In this document: positions 16,359 through 25,661 of the stretch, one piece after another
How positions within the stretch are numbered: position 1 is the stretch's first letter
Layout of the letters: each line of letters opens with the position of its first letter
From: Agromyces sp. G08B096
GTDB taxonomy: Bacteria; Actinomycetota; Actinomycetes; Actinomycetales; Microbacteriaceae
NCBI RefSeq assembly: GCF_040267705.1
Contig: NZ_CP158374.1
Location: 3,529,142 to 3,593,141, forward strand
Length of the DNA: 64,000 bases
Direction of reading: 5' to 3'
Program-made: the position numbers and the translations under genes
The notes under the pieces: generated by a model
Seen by the model: the letters and a program-made list of their open reading frames with translations, nothing else
Database searches by the model: none
What the model was told of the DNA's origin: nothing

Positions 16359-18947
16359 ATGGCCGAACTGCTCTACCGGCTCGGGAAATTCGCGGCCCGC
16401 CGCGGCTGGGTGGTCGTCGCGTCGTGGGTCGTGGTCCTCGCCATCGCCGCCGGCGGCTTCCTCATCGGGTTCAAGGGACTCGCCACCAGCTTCGACATCC
16501 CCGGCACCGCCTCGGGCGAGGTCATCGAGGAGCTCGAGGGCGAGCTGCCCGACTTCGCCGGCGCCTCCGGCACCGTCGTCTTCGAGACGGTCGACGGCTC
16601 GCCGCTGTCCGACGAGCAGCAGGCGGCGATCAGCGATCTCGCAGACTCCGCGACCGGGCTTCCCGACGTCGCCGACGTCATCGACCCGTTCGAGACCGAG
16701 CAGGAGCGCGCCGACCGCCAGCAGGAGCTCGCCGACGGCCGCACCGAGCTGGAGAACGGTCGGGCCCAGCTCGACGCCGGGCAGGCGCAGCTCGACGCCG
16801 CTCGCGCCCAGGCCGCCGACGGGCAGGCCCAGCTCGACGCGGGTCAGGCGCAGCTCGACGCCGCGCGCGCCCAGGCCGAGGCGGCCGGCGCACCCGAGGA
16901 GCAGCTCGCCGCCCTCGACGCCCAGCAGGCCCAGCTCGACGCGCAGCAGGCCCAGCTCGACGCCGGTCAGGCGCAGCTCGACGCCGAGCAGGCGAAGCTC
17001 GACGAGGGCCGCGACGAGCTCGAGGCCAATGCCGAGCAGCTCGAACAGGGCGCCGAACTGCTCGCCCTCTCCGACGGCATCCGCGTCGTCTCCGAAGACG
17101 GCTCGACGGCCCTCGTGAACGTGGCCTTCACCGAGCCGAGACTCGAACTGCCCGAAGAGTCGAAGCAGGCCGTCATCGACCACTTCGAGTCCGAGCCGAT
17201 CGACGGCGTCGAGGTCTCGTTCTCGACCGATATCGCCCAGGGCGTGCCGCAGATCGTCGGTGTCGGCGAGGTCGTCGGTGTGGTGTTCGCCGCGGTCGTG
17301 CTGCTCGTCATGCTCGGCTCGCTCATCGCCGCCTCGCTGCCGATCGTCACCGCCATCCTCGGCGTCGCGATCGCCGCACTCGGCACGCTCGCTTTCTCGG
17401 GTGTCGTGCAGATGGCCTCGGTCACGCCCATCCTCGGCGTGATGCTCGGCCTCGCGGTCGGCATCGACTACTCGCTGTTCATCATCAACCGGCATCGCAA
17501 GCAGCTGCTCCAGGGCGCCGAGCCGCACGAGTCGGTCGGGCTCGCCAACGGCACCGCCGGCAACGCCGTCGTGTTCGCCGGCGCCACCGTCATCGTCGCA
17601 CTGCTCGCCCTGAACGTCACCGGCGTGCCGTTCCTCGGGCTCATGGGCACCGTCGGTGCCGTGGCCGTCGCGATCGCGGTGCTCATCGCGATCAGCCTCA
17701 CCCCCGCCATCCTCGGTCTGCTCGGCACCCGGGTGCTCGGCCGGCGCGCCCGTGCGCGCATCGGCGAGGAACATCACGAAGACCTCGACGCGAAGCCGAT
17801 GTCGACCTGGCGCGCCGTCGTCACCGTCGTCGCGACGGCCGCCGCGCTGCTCACCATCGCGATCCCGGCCCTGTCCATGCGAGTCGGCCTGCCCGACGGG
17901 TCATCCGAGCCGGTCGAGTCCGCGTCGTACCGGGCATTCGCCACCACCGAGGAGGCCCTCGGCGCGGGTGCCAACGGCCCGCTCCTCGTTGCGGCGACCC
18001 TGCCCGAGGACCTCGACGACGACGAGGTGCTCCAGGCGCAGCTCGACGTGGCGACGACCCTCGCCGACCTGGACGACGTGGTCGCGGTCGCCCCGATCGC
18101 CGTCTCCGACGACGGCACCCTCGCCGCGTTCCAGGTGGTACCGGCGGAGGGCCCGAACAGCCAGTCCACCGAACAGCTCGTCCGGGACATCCGCGCCCTG
18201 CCGCCGGTCGACGGCGATATCACGCTCGGCGTCGCAGGCCAGGCGGCGATCAACATCGACGTCTCGCAGAACCTCGCCGACGTCCTGCCGCTCTACCTCG
18301 TCGTGGTCGTGGGCCTGTCGCTGCTCATCATGATCCTGGTGTTCCGGTCGATCCTGGTGCCGCTCATCGCCACCGGCGGATTCATCCTGTCGCTGTTCGC
18401 CACCTTCGGCGCGGTGGTCGCCGTGTTCCAGTGGGGCTGGGGCGCCGACGCGCTCGGCATCCACACCGGGCCCATCCTGAGCTTCCTGCCGGTCATCCTC
18501 GTGGGCATCCTCTTCGGCCTCGCGATGGACTACCAGCTGTTCCTCGCCTCGGGCATGCGGGAGGCGTACGTGCACGGCGCGCCCGCCAGACTCGCGGTGG
18601 CCCGCGGCTTCCGCGCCGGCCGGTCGGTCGTGGTGGCCGCCGGGCTCATCATGATCTCGGTGTTCGGCGGATTCGTCTTCAGCGAGTCGACGATGATCCG
18701 GTCGATCGGCTTCGGCCTCGCGTTCGGCGTGCTGGTCGACGCGTTCGTCGTGCGGATGCTCCTCATGCCGGCCCTCATGCACCTGCTCGGCCGCTCGGCG
18801 TGGTGGCTGCCGAAGTGGCTCGACCGCATCATGCCCGACGTCGATGTGGAGGGCGCGGCGCTCGAGCGGCGCCACCACGTGGAGCCGACAGCTGCCCCCG
18901 CCGACGCCTCGACGGATGTCCCGCCGTCGGCCCGCCCCGGATTGTAG
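16359..18947 (+). CDS. MMPL/RND-family exporter with a coiled-coil extracytoplasmic loop
   Basis: The 862-residue protein has two RND halves, each with one helix, a large extracytoplasmic loop and a cluster of five helices; GLAVGIDYSLF and GLAMDYQLF are the paired proton-relay helices with Asp-Tyr. MMPL proteins export lipids or drugs using proton motive force. Loop 1 contains a heptad-like repeat (QAQLDAGQAQLDAARAQ, about residues 125-235), a long coiled-coil hairpin. AGGAAGG precedes the ATG by 10 nt. It is divergent from the TetR-esterase fusion, its likely regulator. Confidence 0.9.
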   Translation: MAELLYRLGKFAARRGWVVVASWVVVLAIAAGGFLIGFKGLATSFDIPGTASGEVIEELEGELPDFAGASGTVVFETVDGSPLSDEQQAAISDLADSATGLPDVADVIDPFETEQERADRQQELADGRTELENGRAQLDAGQAQLDAARAQAADGQAQLDAGQAQLDAARAQAEAAGAPEEQLAALDAQQAQLDAQQAQLDAGQAQLDAEQAKLDEGRDELEANAEQLEQGAELLALSDGIRVVSEDGSTALVNVAFTEPRLELPEESKQAVIDHFESEPIDGVEVSFSTDIAQGVPQIVGVGEVVGVVFAAVVLLVMLGSLIAASLPIVTAILGVAIAALGTLAFSGVVQMASVTPILGVMLGLAVGIDYSLFIINRHRKQLLQGAEPHESVGLANGTAGNAVVFAGATVIVALLALNVTGVPFLGLMGTVGAVAVAIAVLIAISLTPAILGLLGTRVLGRRARARIGEEHHEDLDAKPMSTWRAVVTVVATAAALLTIAIPALSMRVGLPDGSSEPVESASYRAFATTEEALGAGANGPLLVAATLPEDLDDDEVLQAQLDVATTLADLDDVVAVAPIAVSDDGTLAAFQVVPAEGPNSQSTEQLVRDIRALPPVDGDITLGVAGQAAINIDVSQNLADVLPLYLVVVVGLSLLIMILVFRSILVPLIATGGFILSLFATFGAVVAVFQWGWGADALGIHTGPILSFLPVILVGILFGLAMDYQLFLASGMREAYVHGAPARLAVARGFRAGRSVVVAAGLIMISVFGGFVFSESTMIRSIGFGLAFGVLVDAFVVRMLLMPALMHLLGRSAWWLPKWLDRIMPDVDVEGAALERRHHVEPTAAPADASTDVPPSARPGL

Positions 18948-19024
18948 GCATCCCGGCGCCTGCGCGCCACCGGTTTCGCGGATCGAGCCCGCCCGGAAGC
19001 ATTGAGCCGAGGGAAGGATTCACC

Positions 19025-19321
19025 GTGGGCGTCTTCGTGTACGAGAACCGCGACATCGAGGTCGACGACCGGGTGCTGGCGCACTTGCAGGTCGTGATCG
19101 TCGACAAGCTGCGCCGGAGGGAGTCGTTCCCCCTCACGCTCGACGACGATGGGCGCTCGGTGACGATGTGGCTGGCGCCGGCGACCGCGCTCCAGTTCGT
19201 GTTCCACGGCAACCGGGTGCCGAAGCTGAACCGGAACTGGCTCGAACGGCTCGCCGAGAGCGCCGGGTCGGCGAACGGGCTGCAGCAGGTGCCGGAGCCG
19301 CCGGATCTCGACGCGAGCTGA
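19025..19321 (+). CDS. Small conserved Microbacteriaceae protein (DUF7882-like)
   Basis: The 98-residue protein starts with an internally hydrophobic strand pattern (GVFVYENRDIEVDDRVLAHL) and contains VIVDKLRRRESF and LQFVFHGNR followed by LNRNWLE. This matches a small family common in Microbacteriaceae that is often mislabelled ATP-dependent DNA ligase; no nucleotidyltransferase motif is present. GGGAAGGA lies upstream of the GTG. Function unknown. Confidence 0.65.
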   Translation: MGVFVYENRDIEVDDRVLAHLQVVIVDKLRRRESFPLTLDDDGRSVTMWLAPATALQFVFHGNRVPKLNRNWLERLAESAGSANGLQQVPEPPDLDAS

Positions 19322-19342
19322 GGCGGCGCTGCGCGCCGCTGC

Positions 19343-20326
19343 TCAGAACCAGTGGCGGTGCTTGAAGCGCCAGTAGACGGCGAGGTCGATCGCGACGATC
19401 AGGGCGGTCACGACGAGCCATCCCCACTGCCACTGCACGAGCGGCAGGTTCTTGAAGTTCATGCCGTACACCCCGGCGATGAGCGTGGGGATCGCCAGCA
19501 GCGCGGCGAACGCGGAGATGGTGCGCATGTCCTGGTTCTGCCGCATCGCGACGTTCGACTCGTGGCTCGAGACGATCGCCTCGAGCGCGCGCGCCTGATC
19601 GGTGGCGAGCACCGTGGTGCCCGCGATGTCGTCGATGAGATCGCGGAGGTACGGCCCGAGCTTCTCGCGGTCGAGGGCGAGCTCCTCGAAATGGCCGAGG
19701 CTCGCCTCGAGGGCAGCCGAGAGGCTCGCCACGGCCCGTTCGAGGCGGCCGATGTTCTGGCGCACGAGGAGGATGCGCGCGACGTCGTCGGTGGTGTCGG
19801 GATCGAACACCTCGCCCTCGAGCCGTTCGAGCTCGGTCTCGACGTCGGCGGCCGCGGCCGTGTAGCGGCTCACGATGTCCCTGAGCAGCACAGCGGTCGC
19901 CGCGACGGGGCCTTCGCCGAGATCCCGGCCGTGGGTCTCCATGACCGAGCACAGGTCGGTCACCTCCTGGCCGTGCGCGTGCTGCACAGTGACGAGCCAT
20001 CCGCTGCCGATGAAGAAGAACACCTCGCCGACGACCATGCGCTGATCGTCGCCCGGGAGCAGGTCCCACGCGACGACGAAGATGTGAGCGCCGAACCGCT
20101 GCACCTTCGGCTGCTGTCGGCCGACCGAGACGTCCTCGACCGCGAGCGGGTGGAGGTCGAGCTGCTCGCCCAGGCGCGCCAGGACCTCCTCATCGGGGTC
20201 GACGAGGCAGTACCAGGTGGTGCCGTGGCGTGAGCCTTTCGGCGGGGGCGGGAGGTCGGAGGGGTCGGGGTCGCCGTCGAGCTCGGTGACTTCCCCGCGA
20301 TCGAGTTCGAGCACTCTCGCGTGCAT
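19343..20326 (-). CDS. corA: CorA-family magnesium/cobalt channel
   Basis: This 327-residue protein has a cytoplasmic N-terminal domain, long stalk helices and two C-terminal membrane helices with the signature YGMNF between them. The tail ends in a basic HRHWF. It should be a homopentameric Mg2+ channel. The ATG at 20326 has AAGGAGG 6 nt upstream, preferred over an ATG 24 nt further out. No regulatory element is evident. Confidence 0.92.
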   Translation of the reverse strand: MHARVLELDRGEVTELDGDPDPSDLPPPPKGSRHGTTWYCLVDPDEEVLARLGEQLDLHPLAVEDVSVGRQQPKVQRFGAHIFVVAWDLLPGDDQRMVVGEVFFFIGSGWLVTVQHAHGQEVTDLCSVMETHGRDLGEGPVAATAVLLRDIVSRYTAAAADVETELERLEGEVFDPDTTDDVARILLVRQNIGRLERAVASLSAALEASLGHFEELALDREKLGPYLRDLIDDIAGTTVLATDQARALEAIVSSHESNVAMRQNQDMRTISAFAALLAIPTLIAGVYGMNFKNLPLVQWQWGWLVVTALIVAIDLAVYWRFKHRHWF

Positions 20327-20417
20327 CGCGTGCCTCCTTCGTGCCTCCATTCCGCCCGATCCGGACGCGGTGCGTCAACCCCGGGCGGCCGCCGCCGATC
20401 CGCGCTACGGTCACGGG

Positions 20418-20897
20418 ATGGGGGATGCCTCGCACTCGGACGCGCACGCCGACGGCGCCGGGCCGGACGCCGGCGACGCCGTGCCCCCCATCGACACGAT
20501 CGCCGCGCTGGCGCGCGCGCTCGGCGAGCAGCCCGCCTACATCCGCTACTCGGAGGGCCCGTCCGACGACCTGACCCGCGGCTCCATCGACACCGAGAGC
20601 GGGCTCGAACTGCCCGGCCTCTCGGTCAACCCGCTGGACCCCGAGCCGTGGTGGACCCGGCCCGTCGAGGACTGGCTCGCCCGGCAGCTGTGCCAGTACA
20701 AGCATCTGCACGACCGCAACCCCGACCGGCGCGCCTGGCTGGTGCGCGGCCGGGTCGTGGGTCGCGGCCCCGACTGCGAGCCGTTGCTCGCCGATGTCGA
20801 GTTCGAGGCCGAGCTCGACGAGACGCTGCTCGCCGAAGCGGAGGAGCGGTACCACGAGCGGTTCGACGCGGGCACGGGCCCCGAGGGCCCGGAGTAG
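20418..20897 (+). CDS. DUF6098-like hypothetical protein
   Basis: The 159-residue soluble protein includes IRYSEGPSDDLTRGSIDTES, LPGLSVNPLDPEPWW and DWLARQLCQYKHL, which I recall as DUF6098. It is acidic at both ends. The ATG at 20418 lies 6 nt after TACGGT (20406-20411), a leaderless start. It is divergent from corA; function unknown. Confidence 0.65.
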   Translation: MGDASHSDAHADGAGPDAGDAVPPIDTIAALARALGEQPAYIRYSEGPSDDLTRGSIDTESGLELPGLSVNPLDPEPWWTRPVEDWLARQLCQYKHLHDRNPDRRAWLVRGRVVGRGPDCEPLLADVEFEAELDETLLAEAEERYHERFDAGTGPEGPE

Positions 20898-20909
20898 GCG
20901 CCCCGCCTG

Positions 20910-20925
20910 CCGAACGCGTGTTCGG
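20910..20925 (+). terminator. Short hairpin after the DUF6098-like gene
   Basis: CCGAAC-GCGT-GTTCGG is a 6-bp stem with a 4-nt loop, 12 nt after the stop. It is probably a weak terminator. The next 150 nt carry a TAGCCT box (near 20996) that could be the -10 for the stress-type operon. Confidence 0.4.
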
Positions 20926-21075
20926 ATCCTCGCGGGTTATACGCCCCGGTGTGGATCACCGCAAGTCCCTGTCCGCCCCGATTTCCCGCTCCTAGCCTGG
21001 CCACCTCATCGCACGACCGTTCGAGACTCGCACCCGGCGAGCCGAGTCGGTCGCGCGCTCAGGAGGGTGAGCCAG

Positions 21076-21564
21076 ATGATCGATCCGAACCCCACGACCA
21101 CCACGAGCGGCACCACCGGTAGCGATGCGGGCGACGCCGCCCGGCACGTCGCCGACACCGCGAAGCGCGAGACGGCGTCGGTCGCCGCGGAAGCGAAGGA
21201 CCAGGTCCGCTCGTTCGCCGGCCGGGTCCGCGACGAGGTGCGTTCGCAGGCGTCTACCCAGCAGTCGCGCGCCGCGGACGGCCTGCGTTCGACGGCGTCG
21301 AGCTTCACGACGATGGCGGATGCCCCTGACGCGTCCGGCATCGGACCGCAGCTGGCACGCGCCGCGGGCGAGCGCGTGGAACGTGCCGCCGACTGGCTCG
21401 GCACGCGCGAGCCCGGCGACGTCGTCGACGAGGTGAAGGCGTTCGCCAGGCGCCGCCCCGGCGTGTTCATCGCGATCGCGGTCGGCGCCGGCGTCGTCGT
21501 CGGGCGCCTCGTGCGCGCGCTGTCGACCCAGGCCGACACGCCTTCCACCGGCGGCCGGCCATGA
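21076..21564 (+). CDS. Small helical membrane protein, first gene of a coupled operon
   Basis: The 162-residue protein has a long hydrophilic helical region (residues 15-130) and one C-terminal membrane helix (GVFIAIAVGAGVVVGRLVRAL). This resembles ElaB/YqjD-like or CsbD-like stress proteins, but no family can be named with confidence. AGGAGGG at 21061 gives an optimal ribosome site. Its stop overlaps the next start (ATGA). Confidence 0.75.
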   Translation: MIDPNPTTTTSGTTGSDAGDAARHVADTAKRETASVAAEAKDQVRSFAGRVRDEVRSQASTQQSRAADGLRSTASSFTTMADAPDASGIGPQLARAAGERVERAADWLGTREPGDVVDEVKAFARRRPGVFIAIAVGAGVVVGRLVRALSTQADTPSTGGRP

Positions 21565-21986
21565 CCACCGGTGACGACGGCCTCACGCCGTCGGAACGAC
21601 AGGCCGAGCGCACCTCGCTCGGCGACCTGCTCGGCGAGGTCACGCGCGACCTTTCGACGCTCATGCGTCAGGAGGTGCAGCTCGCCAAAGCCGAGATCAC
21701 CGAGAGCGGCAAACGCGCCGGACGAGCCGGCGGGCTGTTCGGCGGGGCCGGAGTCGCGGGCCTGCTCGCACTCGCGTTCCTCTCGGTGGCCCTGTGGTGG
21801 GCGCTCGGCTACCTGATCGGCAACGCCTGGTCGGCGGTCGTGGTCGCCGTCATCTGGGGCATCGTCGCGGCCGTGCTGGTCGCCGCGGGTCGCCGAGAGG
21901 CCAAGCGCATCGCCGGCATGCCCGAGACCGTCGACACGCTTCGGGAGATCCCCGACACGTTCAAGAGGAATGAGGAGAACCGATGA
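21561..21986 (+). CDS. Actinobacterial holin-X-like membrane protein (PF07332 type)
   Basis: The 141-residue protein has an amphipathic N-terminal region (LGDLLGEVTRDLSTLMRQEVQLAKAEI) and two membrane helices around residues 60-105. This is the Hol-X/YqjE-like fold found in stress operons with DUF3618 proteins. It is not a phage lysis gene here. Coupled to its neighbours by ATGA at both ends. Confidence 0.8.
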   Translation: MTTGDDGLTPSERQAERTSLGDLLGEVTRDLSTLMRQEVQLAKAEITESGKRAGRAGGLFGGAGVAGLLALAFLSVALWWALGYLIGNAWSAVVVAVIWGIVAAVLVAAGRREAKRIAGMPETVDTLREIPDTFKRNEENR

Positions 21987-22681
21987 GCAATCCGGATGAG
22001 ATCCGAGACGACATCGAGCGCACGCGGGCCGAGCTCGGCCAGGACGTCGACGCGCTCGCCGACAAGGTCAACCCCGGCAAGGCCGCGGCCCGCCAGGGCC
22101 GCCGGGTCAGGGAGGCGATGACCTCGCTGAAGGATCGCGTCATGGGCGCGGCATCCGATGCCGCCGACTCGACGCAGGGCGCATTGCACCACGCGGGCGA
22201 CGCCGTCGCGCATGCGCCGGCGAAGCTGGCGTCGGGCACGCGCGGCAATCCGATCGCCGTGGGGCTGATCGCGTTCGGCGCGGGCCTGCTGGCGGCGTCG
22301 CTGATCCCGAGCTCCCGCCCGGAGCAGCGCGCGGCCGAGAAGGTGAAGGATGCCGCGGAGCCCATGGTCGACCAGGTGAAAGACGCGGTCGGCGAGTCGG
22401 CCGAACACCTCCGTGAACCGGCCGCCGAAGCGGTGGAGCACGTGAAGGAGCGTGCAGCGGACGCGGTCGGCGCGGTGAAGGCGGAGGCCGGCGGCCAGTC
22501 GGGCGACGGGTCGGGCGGAAGCCAGACCGGCGGCGGCCAGACGACCGGCGGATCCGGTGTGCCGACGCCGCCGACCGTGCCGCCGACCGGTGCGGCCCCC
22601 GTGGGGACGCAGCCGCAGGCACCGATGGGCACCGGCGGACCGCAGACCGGGACGCTGCCCGGCCAGCAGCCGCTGCCGTGA
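21983..22681 (+). CDS. DUF3618-domain membrane protein
   Basis: This 232-residue protein starts with the DUF3618 motif (MSNPDEIRDDIERTRAELGQ) that recurs beside holin-X-like proteins. A membrane helix lies near residues 88-110 (IAVGLIAFGAGLLAASLI). An Ala/Glu-rich helix and a Gly/Pro/Thr-rich disordered tail follow. It may shape the envelope under stress (family context, inferred). Confidence 0.82.
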   Translation: MSNPDEIRDDIERTRAELGQDVDALADKVNPGKAAARQGRRVREAMTSLKDRVMGAASDAADSTQGALHHAGDAVAHAPAKLASGTRGNPIAVGLIAFGAGLLAASLIPSSRPEQRAAEKVKDAAEPMVDQVKDAVGESAEHLREPAAEAVEHVKERAADAVGAVKAEAGGQSGDGSGGSQTGGGQTTGGSGVPTPPTVPPTGAAPVGTQPQAPMGTGGPQTGTLPGQQPLP

Positions 22682-22716
22682 GCCCGCTGCCCTGAGCGCG
22701 ACGCCCGGAACACGAC

Positions 22717-22748
22717 GGAGGCGCGCGACCACCGGGGCGCGCGCCTCC
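22717..22748 (+). terminator. Terminator of the holin-X/DUF3618 operon
   Basis: GGAGGCGCGCG and CGCGCGCCTCC form a perfect 11-bp stem around a 10-nt loop, between convergent genes. Confidence 0.78.
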
Positions 22749-22758
22749 GCTGCTTCGC

Positions 22759-23241
22759 TCAGGCGACGAGCGACTGCAGCGTCGTCTTCAGCTCCTCGCT
22801 CGTGTGGACCTCCTGGTCGAGGTTCGCCTGGAGGAGCGACACCGCGTCGACGAGGCCGAGCGCGGTCGCCGGCAGGATGAGTCCCTCGTACGCCGAGATC
22901 TCGTAGTGCTCGTTGCCGAGGGCGCTCGCGAGCGCCACCTGGTCGCGGAGCTTCGGAGCGCTGCGCTCCAGGAGCGACGCGGCCTGCTTCGAGATGCCCT
23001 TCGTGCTCGGCGAGGGCGCCGTCGTCTCCTTGTAGTCGAGCAGCTTGAACACCTGCTGCAGGTTCGCGATCTGCTCCTTTGTCTCGTCCGCGTGGTGACG
23101 GAAGAGCTGCTTGATCTCGGGGCTCTTGGCGGCGCTGGCGAGCTCGCCGAGCGCGGCGAGCGAGTCGTTCTCCATCGTCAGTGCGCTGCGCAGCTGGTAG
23201 TGGAGGAGTTCTTCCGCAGTCGTGAGCGTCTGCTGGACCAT
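22759..23241 (-). CDS. YciF-like DUF892 ferritin-fold protein
   Basis: The 160-residue four-helix-bundle protein matches the DUF892 (YciE/YciF) family. Paired Glu/His residues (EELLHYQLRSALTMEND, HHADETKEQIANLQQ, NEHYEISAYEGL) could build a diiron site. The start at 23241 is chosen because GGAAGGA lies 8 nt upstream. It sits beside the stress-type membrane operon and is convergent with it, in keeping with a stress-response role for this family. Confidence 0.8.
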   Translation of the reverse strand: MVQQTLTTAEELLHYQLRSALTMENDSLAALGELASAAKSPEIKQLFRHHADETKEQIANLQQVFKLLDYKETTAPSPSTKGISKQAASLLERSAPKLRDQVALASALGNEHYEISAYEGLILPATALGLVDAVSLLQANLDQEVHTSEELKTTLQSLVA

Positions 23242-23475
23242 TGACCGTCCTTCCGTGACATCCGCGCCGTCGTCCACGGCACGGGTTCCCATCGTCGCGC
23301 CGGCCGCACCGGGGTGTCAGGGGGTTGCGAGGTCCGCGGGCCTCCGGCTATCCGGGCCCGCGTCCCCGGGCACGCGCGGGCACGCAGCGACCTCGTCCCG
23401 GGTCGGGCGCCCGCCGTCAACCCCCGCCCGGTTCGGGCCGGACGGCGAGAGGATCGGCGGAACGGAAGGACCGCC

Positions 23476-24033
23476 ATGACCGCGAACGCACCATCCTCCC
23501 CTCGCCACGGCGAACCCGCGAGCGCCGTCCCACCCGGCACCGAGGCGATGCACCGGGCGAAGCATCCCCGCGCCGTCGTCGCCGGGCCCTACGGTCACCC
23601 GTTCCACCCCATCCTCGTGACGATCCCCATCGGATGCTGGGTCGCGAGCTTCGTCTTCGACATCGTGTCCTGGTTCTCCGACGACCCCGGGGCGTTCACG
23701 TCGGGCGCGAAGCTGCTGATCGCGATCGGACTCGTCGGCGCCGTGCTCGCCGCCGTGTTCGGGCTGCTCGACCTCTCGATGATCCAGGGCGGCACTCGGG
23801 CGCGTGCGACAGCACTGCTGCACCTCACACTGAACCTGGTCGTCGTGGCGCTCTTCCTCGGCAGTCTCATCGGCCGCTTCGCCGTGGGCTCCGACGTGAG
23901 TGTGATGGGCGTCGTCCTGAGCGTCGTCGGTCTCCTGGTGCTGGGAGTGTCCGGATGGCTCGGCGGCAAGCTGGCCTACCGGTACGGCGTGCGTGTGGCC
24001 GACGAGGGCGTGCAGTCCGAGGGCTACGCCTGA
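23476..24033 (+). CDS. DUF2231 integral membrane protein
   Basis: The 185-residue protein has four membrane helices after a Pro/Ala-rich hydrophilic N-terminus (1-40). The GHPFHPILVTIPIG sequence is the DUF2231 signature: two histidines beside the first helix suggest heme or metal binding. Function unknown. GGAAGGA precedes the ATG by 5-6 nt. Confidence 0.8.
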   Translation: MTANAPSSPRHGEPASAVPPGTEAMHRAKHPRAVVAGPYGHPFHPILVTIPIGCWVASFVFDIVSWFSDDPGAFTSGAKLLIAIGLVGAVLAAVFGLLDLSMIQGGTRARATALLHLTLNLVVVALFLGSLIGRFAVGSDVSVMGVVLSVVGLLVLGVSGWLGGKLAYRYGVRVADEGVQSEGYA

Positions 24034-24064
24034 GCGCGAGTCCTCCGGGGCCGCTGCGCGGGAG

Positions 24065-25075
24065 TCATCCTGGTCGTCGGCCGCGCCGTGGATGCGCTGC
24101 TCGGTCGTTGCGCGCTCGGCGACGCCTCGCGCCGGCGCCGAGCCCGCCCACCAGCGCGGCGCCCGCCAGTGTCGCGACCACGCGCGCCGGGGTCGAACGC
24201 CATCCGCCGGTGACCCGCTCCGTCCCTGGCTGCGGGCCGAGCGCCGCGCCGTCGGTACTCGGAACCGCCCGGCGCCCGCGCCGGAGCGCCGCCGTGTCCA
24301 TGACCCGGCGCATGAGCCGGGCGTACCCGCTCGGCCACAGCACGGCGAGCGGCACGGCCACCCGCTGGCCGAGCCCCACCGTGGTCTCCGGTCGCGGGCG
24401 CCCGGCGACGCGCACGATGACCCGCGCCACGCGCTCGGGCGTGATCGCCGGCGGCAGCGGGTGCACGCGCCTGCCCGTCACATTCGCCGCGCGCTGGTAG
24501 ATCGGCGTGTCCACCGTCGCGGGCAGCACGAGTGCCACCCGGATGCCTCGCACGCCGACGAGCTCCTGCCGGAGCACCGCCGCGAGGCCGCGCAGGGCGA
24601 ACTTGCTCGAGACGTACGGCGCGACGTAGGCCGACGCGACCTTGCCGTAGACCGAGCCGATGAGCACCAGCGTGCCTCGGCCCTGATGCCGGAAGGTCGG
24701 CAGCACCGCGCGGGCGCCGTGCACCTGTCCCCAGTAGTTCGTCTGCATCACCGCGCGGAACAGCTCGAGCGGGGTCTCCTCGATGCCGCCGTAGCTCATG
24801 ACGGCCGCGGCACCGACCCACACGTCGATGCGGCCGAACTCCGCGAGTGCGGCGGCGGCGAGCGCCTGCACCTGCCGTTCGTCGCCCACGTCGGTCGGCA
24901 CTGCGAGCACGCGAGCACCCGCCGACCGGCACTCGGCCGCGGCCTGCTCGAGGGCCTCGGGGCCGCGTGCGGCGAGCACCAGACGAGCGCCCCGGCGGGC
25001 GAACGCGTGGGCCGCGGCCCGGCCGATGCCGCTCGAGGCTCCGGTGATGACGACGACGTCCGCCCGCTCACGCAT
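24065..25075 (-). CDS. SDR-family oxidoreductase with a C-terminal membrane anchor
   Basis: The 336-residue protein begins with a Rossmann fold (GASSGIG near residues 13-19), a catalytic Ser in IGSVYG and YVSSK for YxxxK. After the catalytic domain comes a basic segment, then a hydrophobic stretch (VVATLAGAALVGGLGAG) and an Arg-rich tail, suggesting membrane attachment. The substrate is not evident. Ends convergently with DUF2231, 31 bp apart. Confidence 0.82.
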   Translation of the reverse strand: MRERADVVVITGASSGIGRAAAHAFARRGARLVLAARGPEALEQAAAECRSAGARVLAVPTDVGDERQVQALAAAALAEFGRIDVWVGAAAVMSYGGIEETPLELFRAVMQTNYWGQVHGARAVLPTFRHQGRGTLVLIGSVYGKVASAYVAPYVSSKFALRGLAAVLRQELVGVRGIRVALVLPATVDTPIYQRAANVTGRRVHPLPPAITPERVARVIVRVAGRPRPETTVGLGQRVAVPLAVLWPSGYARLMRRVMDTAALRRGRRAVPSTDGAALGPQPGTERVTGGWRSTPARVVATLAGAALVGGLGAGARRRRARNDRAAHPRRGRRPG

Positions 25076-25188
25076 GCGGCATTGTCGCACCGGGGCGCAG
25101 ACGCCGGAACCCCGTGGCGGATCTGACGGCTGGAGCATCCGAGGCGGGAGTTCGCGTGCCTCGGATGGGTCGGGGTGTCTCGCAGCGA

Positions 25189-25569
25189 TCACGCGGCCGA
25201 CGACGGGGCCCCGCCCCGTCGCGCACGACGGCGCAGAAGCGCCCAGGCGATGGCCGAGCCGATGAGGATGCCGGTGATGTCGGCCACGACGTCCCATACG
25301 TCGCCGGACCGATCCGGGAGCACCAGGTGCTGCACCGCCTCGGAGAGCACGGCGTGGGCGGCCAGCACGCCGGCGAGGGCGAGCGCCGGGATGCCGGCGA
25401 GCGTGCCGAGCAGCGCCGGCAGGAGGAAGATCGCCGCGTGCACGGCCTTGTCGGTGCCGGGGATACCTGGGCCCTCCGGGGCGGAGGGCAGGTAGAGCAC
25501 GACGAGCTGCAGGAGCACCGCCAGCGCGAACCCCGCCCAGACCGCGGCGTGACGCGCCCGAATTCCCAT
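25189..25569 (-). CDS. VanZ-family membrane protein
   Basis: This 126-residue protein has four helices and the conserved VanZ motif DKAVHAAIF after the first hydrophobic segment, then HAVLSEAVQ and DVVADITGILIG. VanZ-like proteins have been linked to glycopeptide resistance but are widespread with no resistance cluster here. The C-terminus is Arg-rich. Confidence 0.82.
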   Translation of the reverse strand: MGIRARHAAVWAGFALAVLLQLVVLYLPSAPEGPGIPGTDKAVHAAIFLLPALLGTLAGIPALALAGVLAAHAVLSEAVQHLVLPDRSGDVWDVVADITGILIGSAIAWALLRRRARRGGAPSSAA

Positions 25570-25661
25570 GCCTCGATCGTCGCATCCGCCGCGGGGAACC
25601 GGTCACCCGGCGTGCGGTGCGAGGCCCGCCCCGCCCGAAGCGCCCGGCGAGGCGGCATCCG

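Noticed and set aside
16740..17050. Repeated DNA units resembling a CRISPR or minisatellite
   Set aside because: The units keep one reading frame and encode a coiled coil within the MMPL exporter; no spacers of constant length and no cas genes exist.
19025..19321. ATP-dependent DNA ligase annotation for the 98-residue protein
   Set aside because: It lacks the KxDG nucleotidyltransferase motif and is far too short; the label is a propagated error.
21561..21986. Holin-like gene as evidence of a prophage
   Set aside because: It lies in a stress-type operon with DUF3618 and no endolysin, integrase or phage structural gene is nearby.
25189..25569. VanZ protein as a vancomycin-resistance gene
   Set aside because: No vanHAX-type genes are present, and VanZ-like proteins are common in susceptible bacteria.
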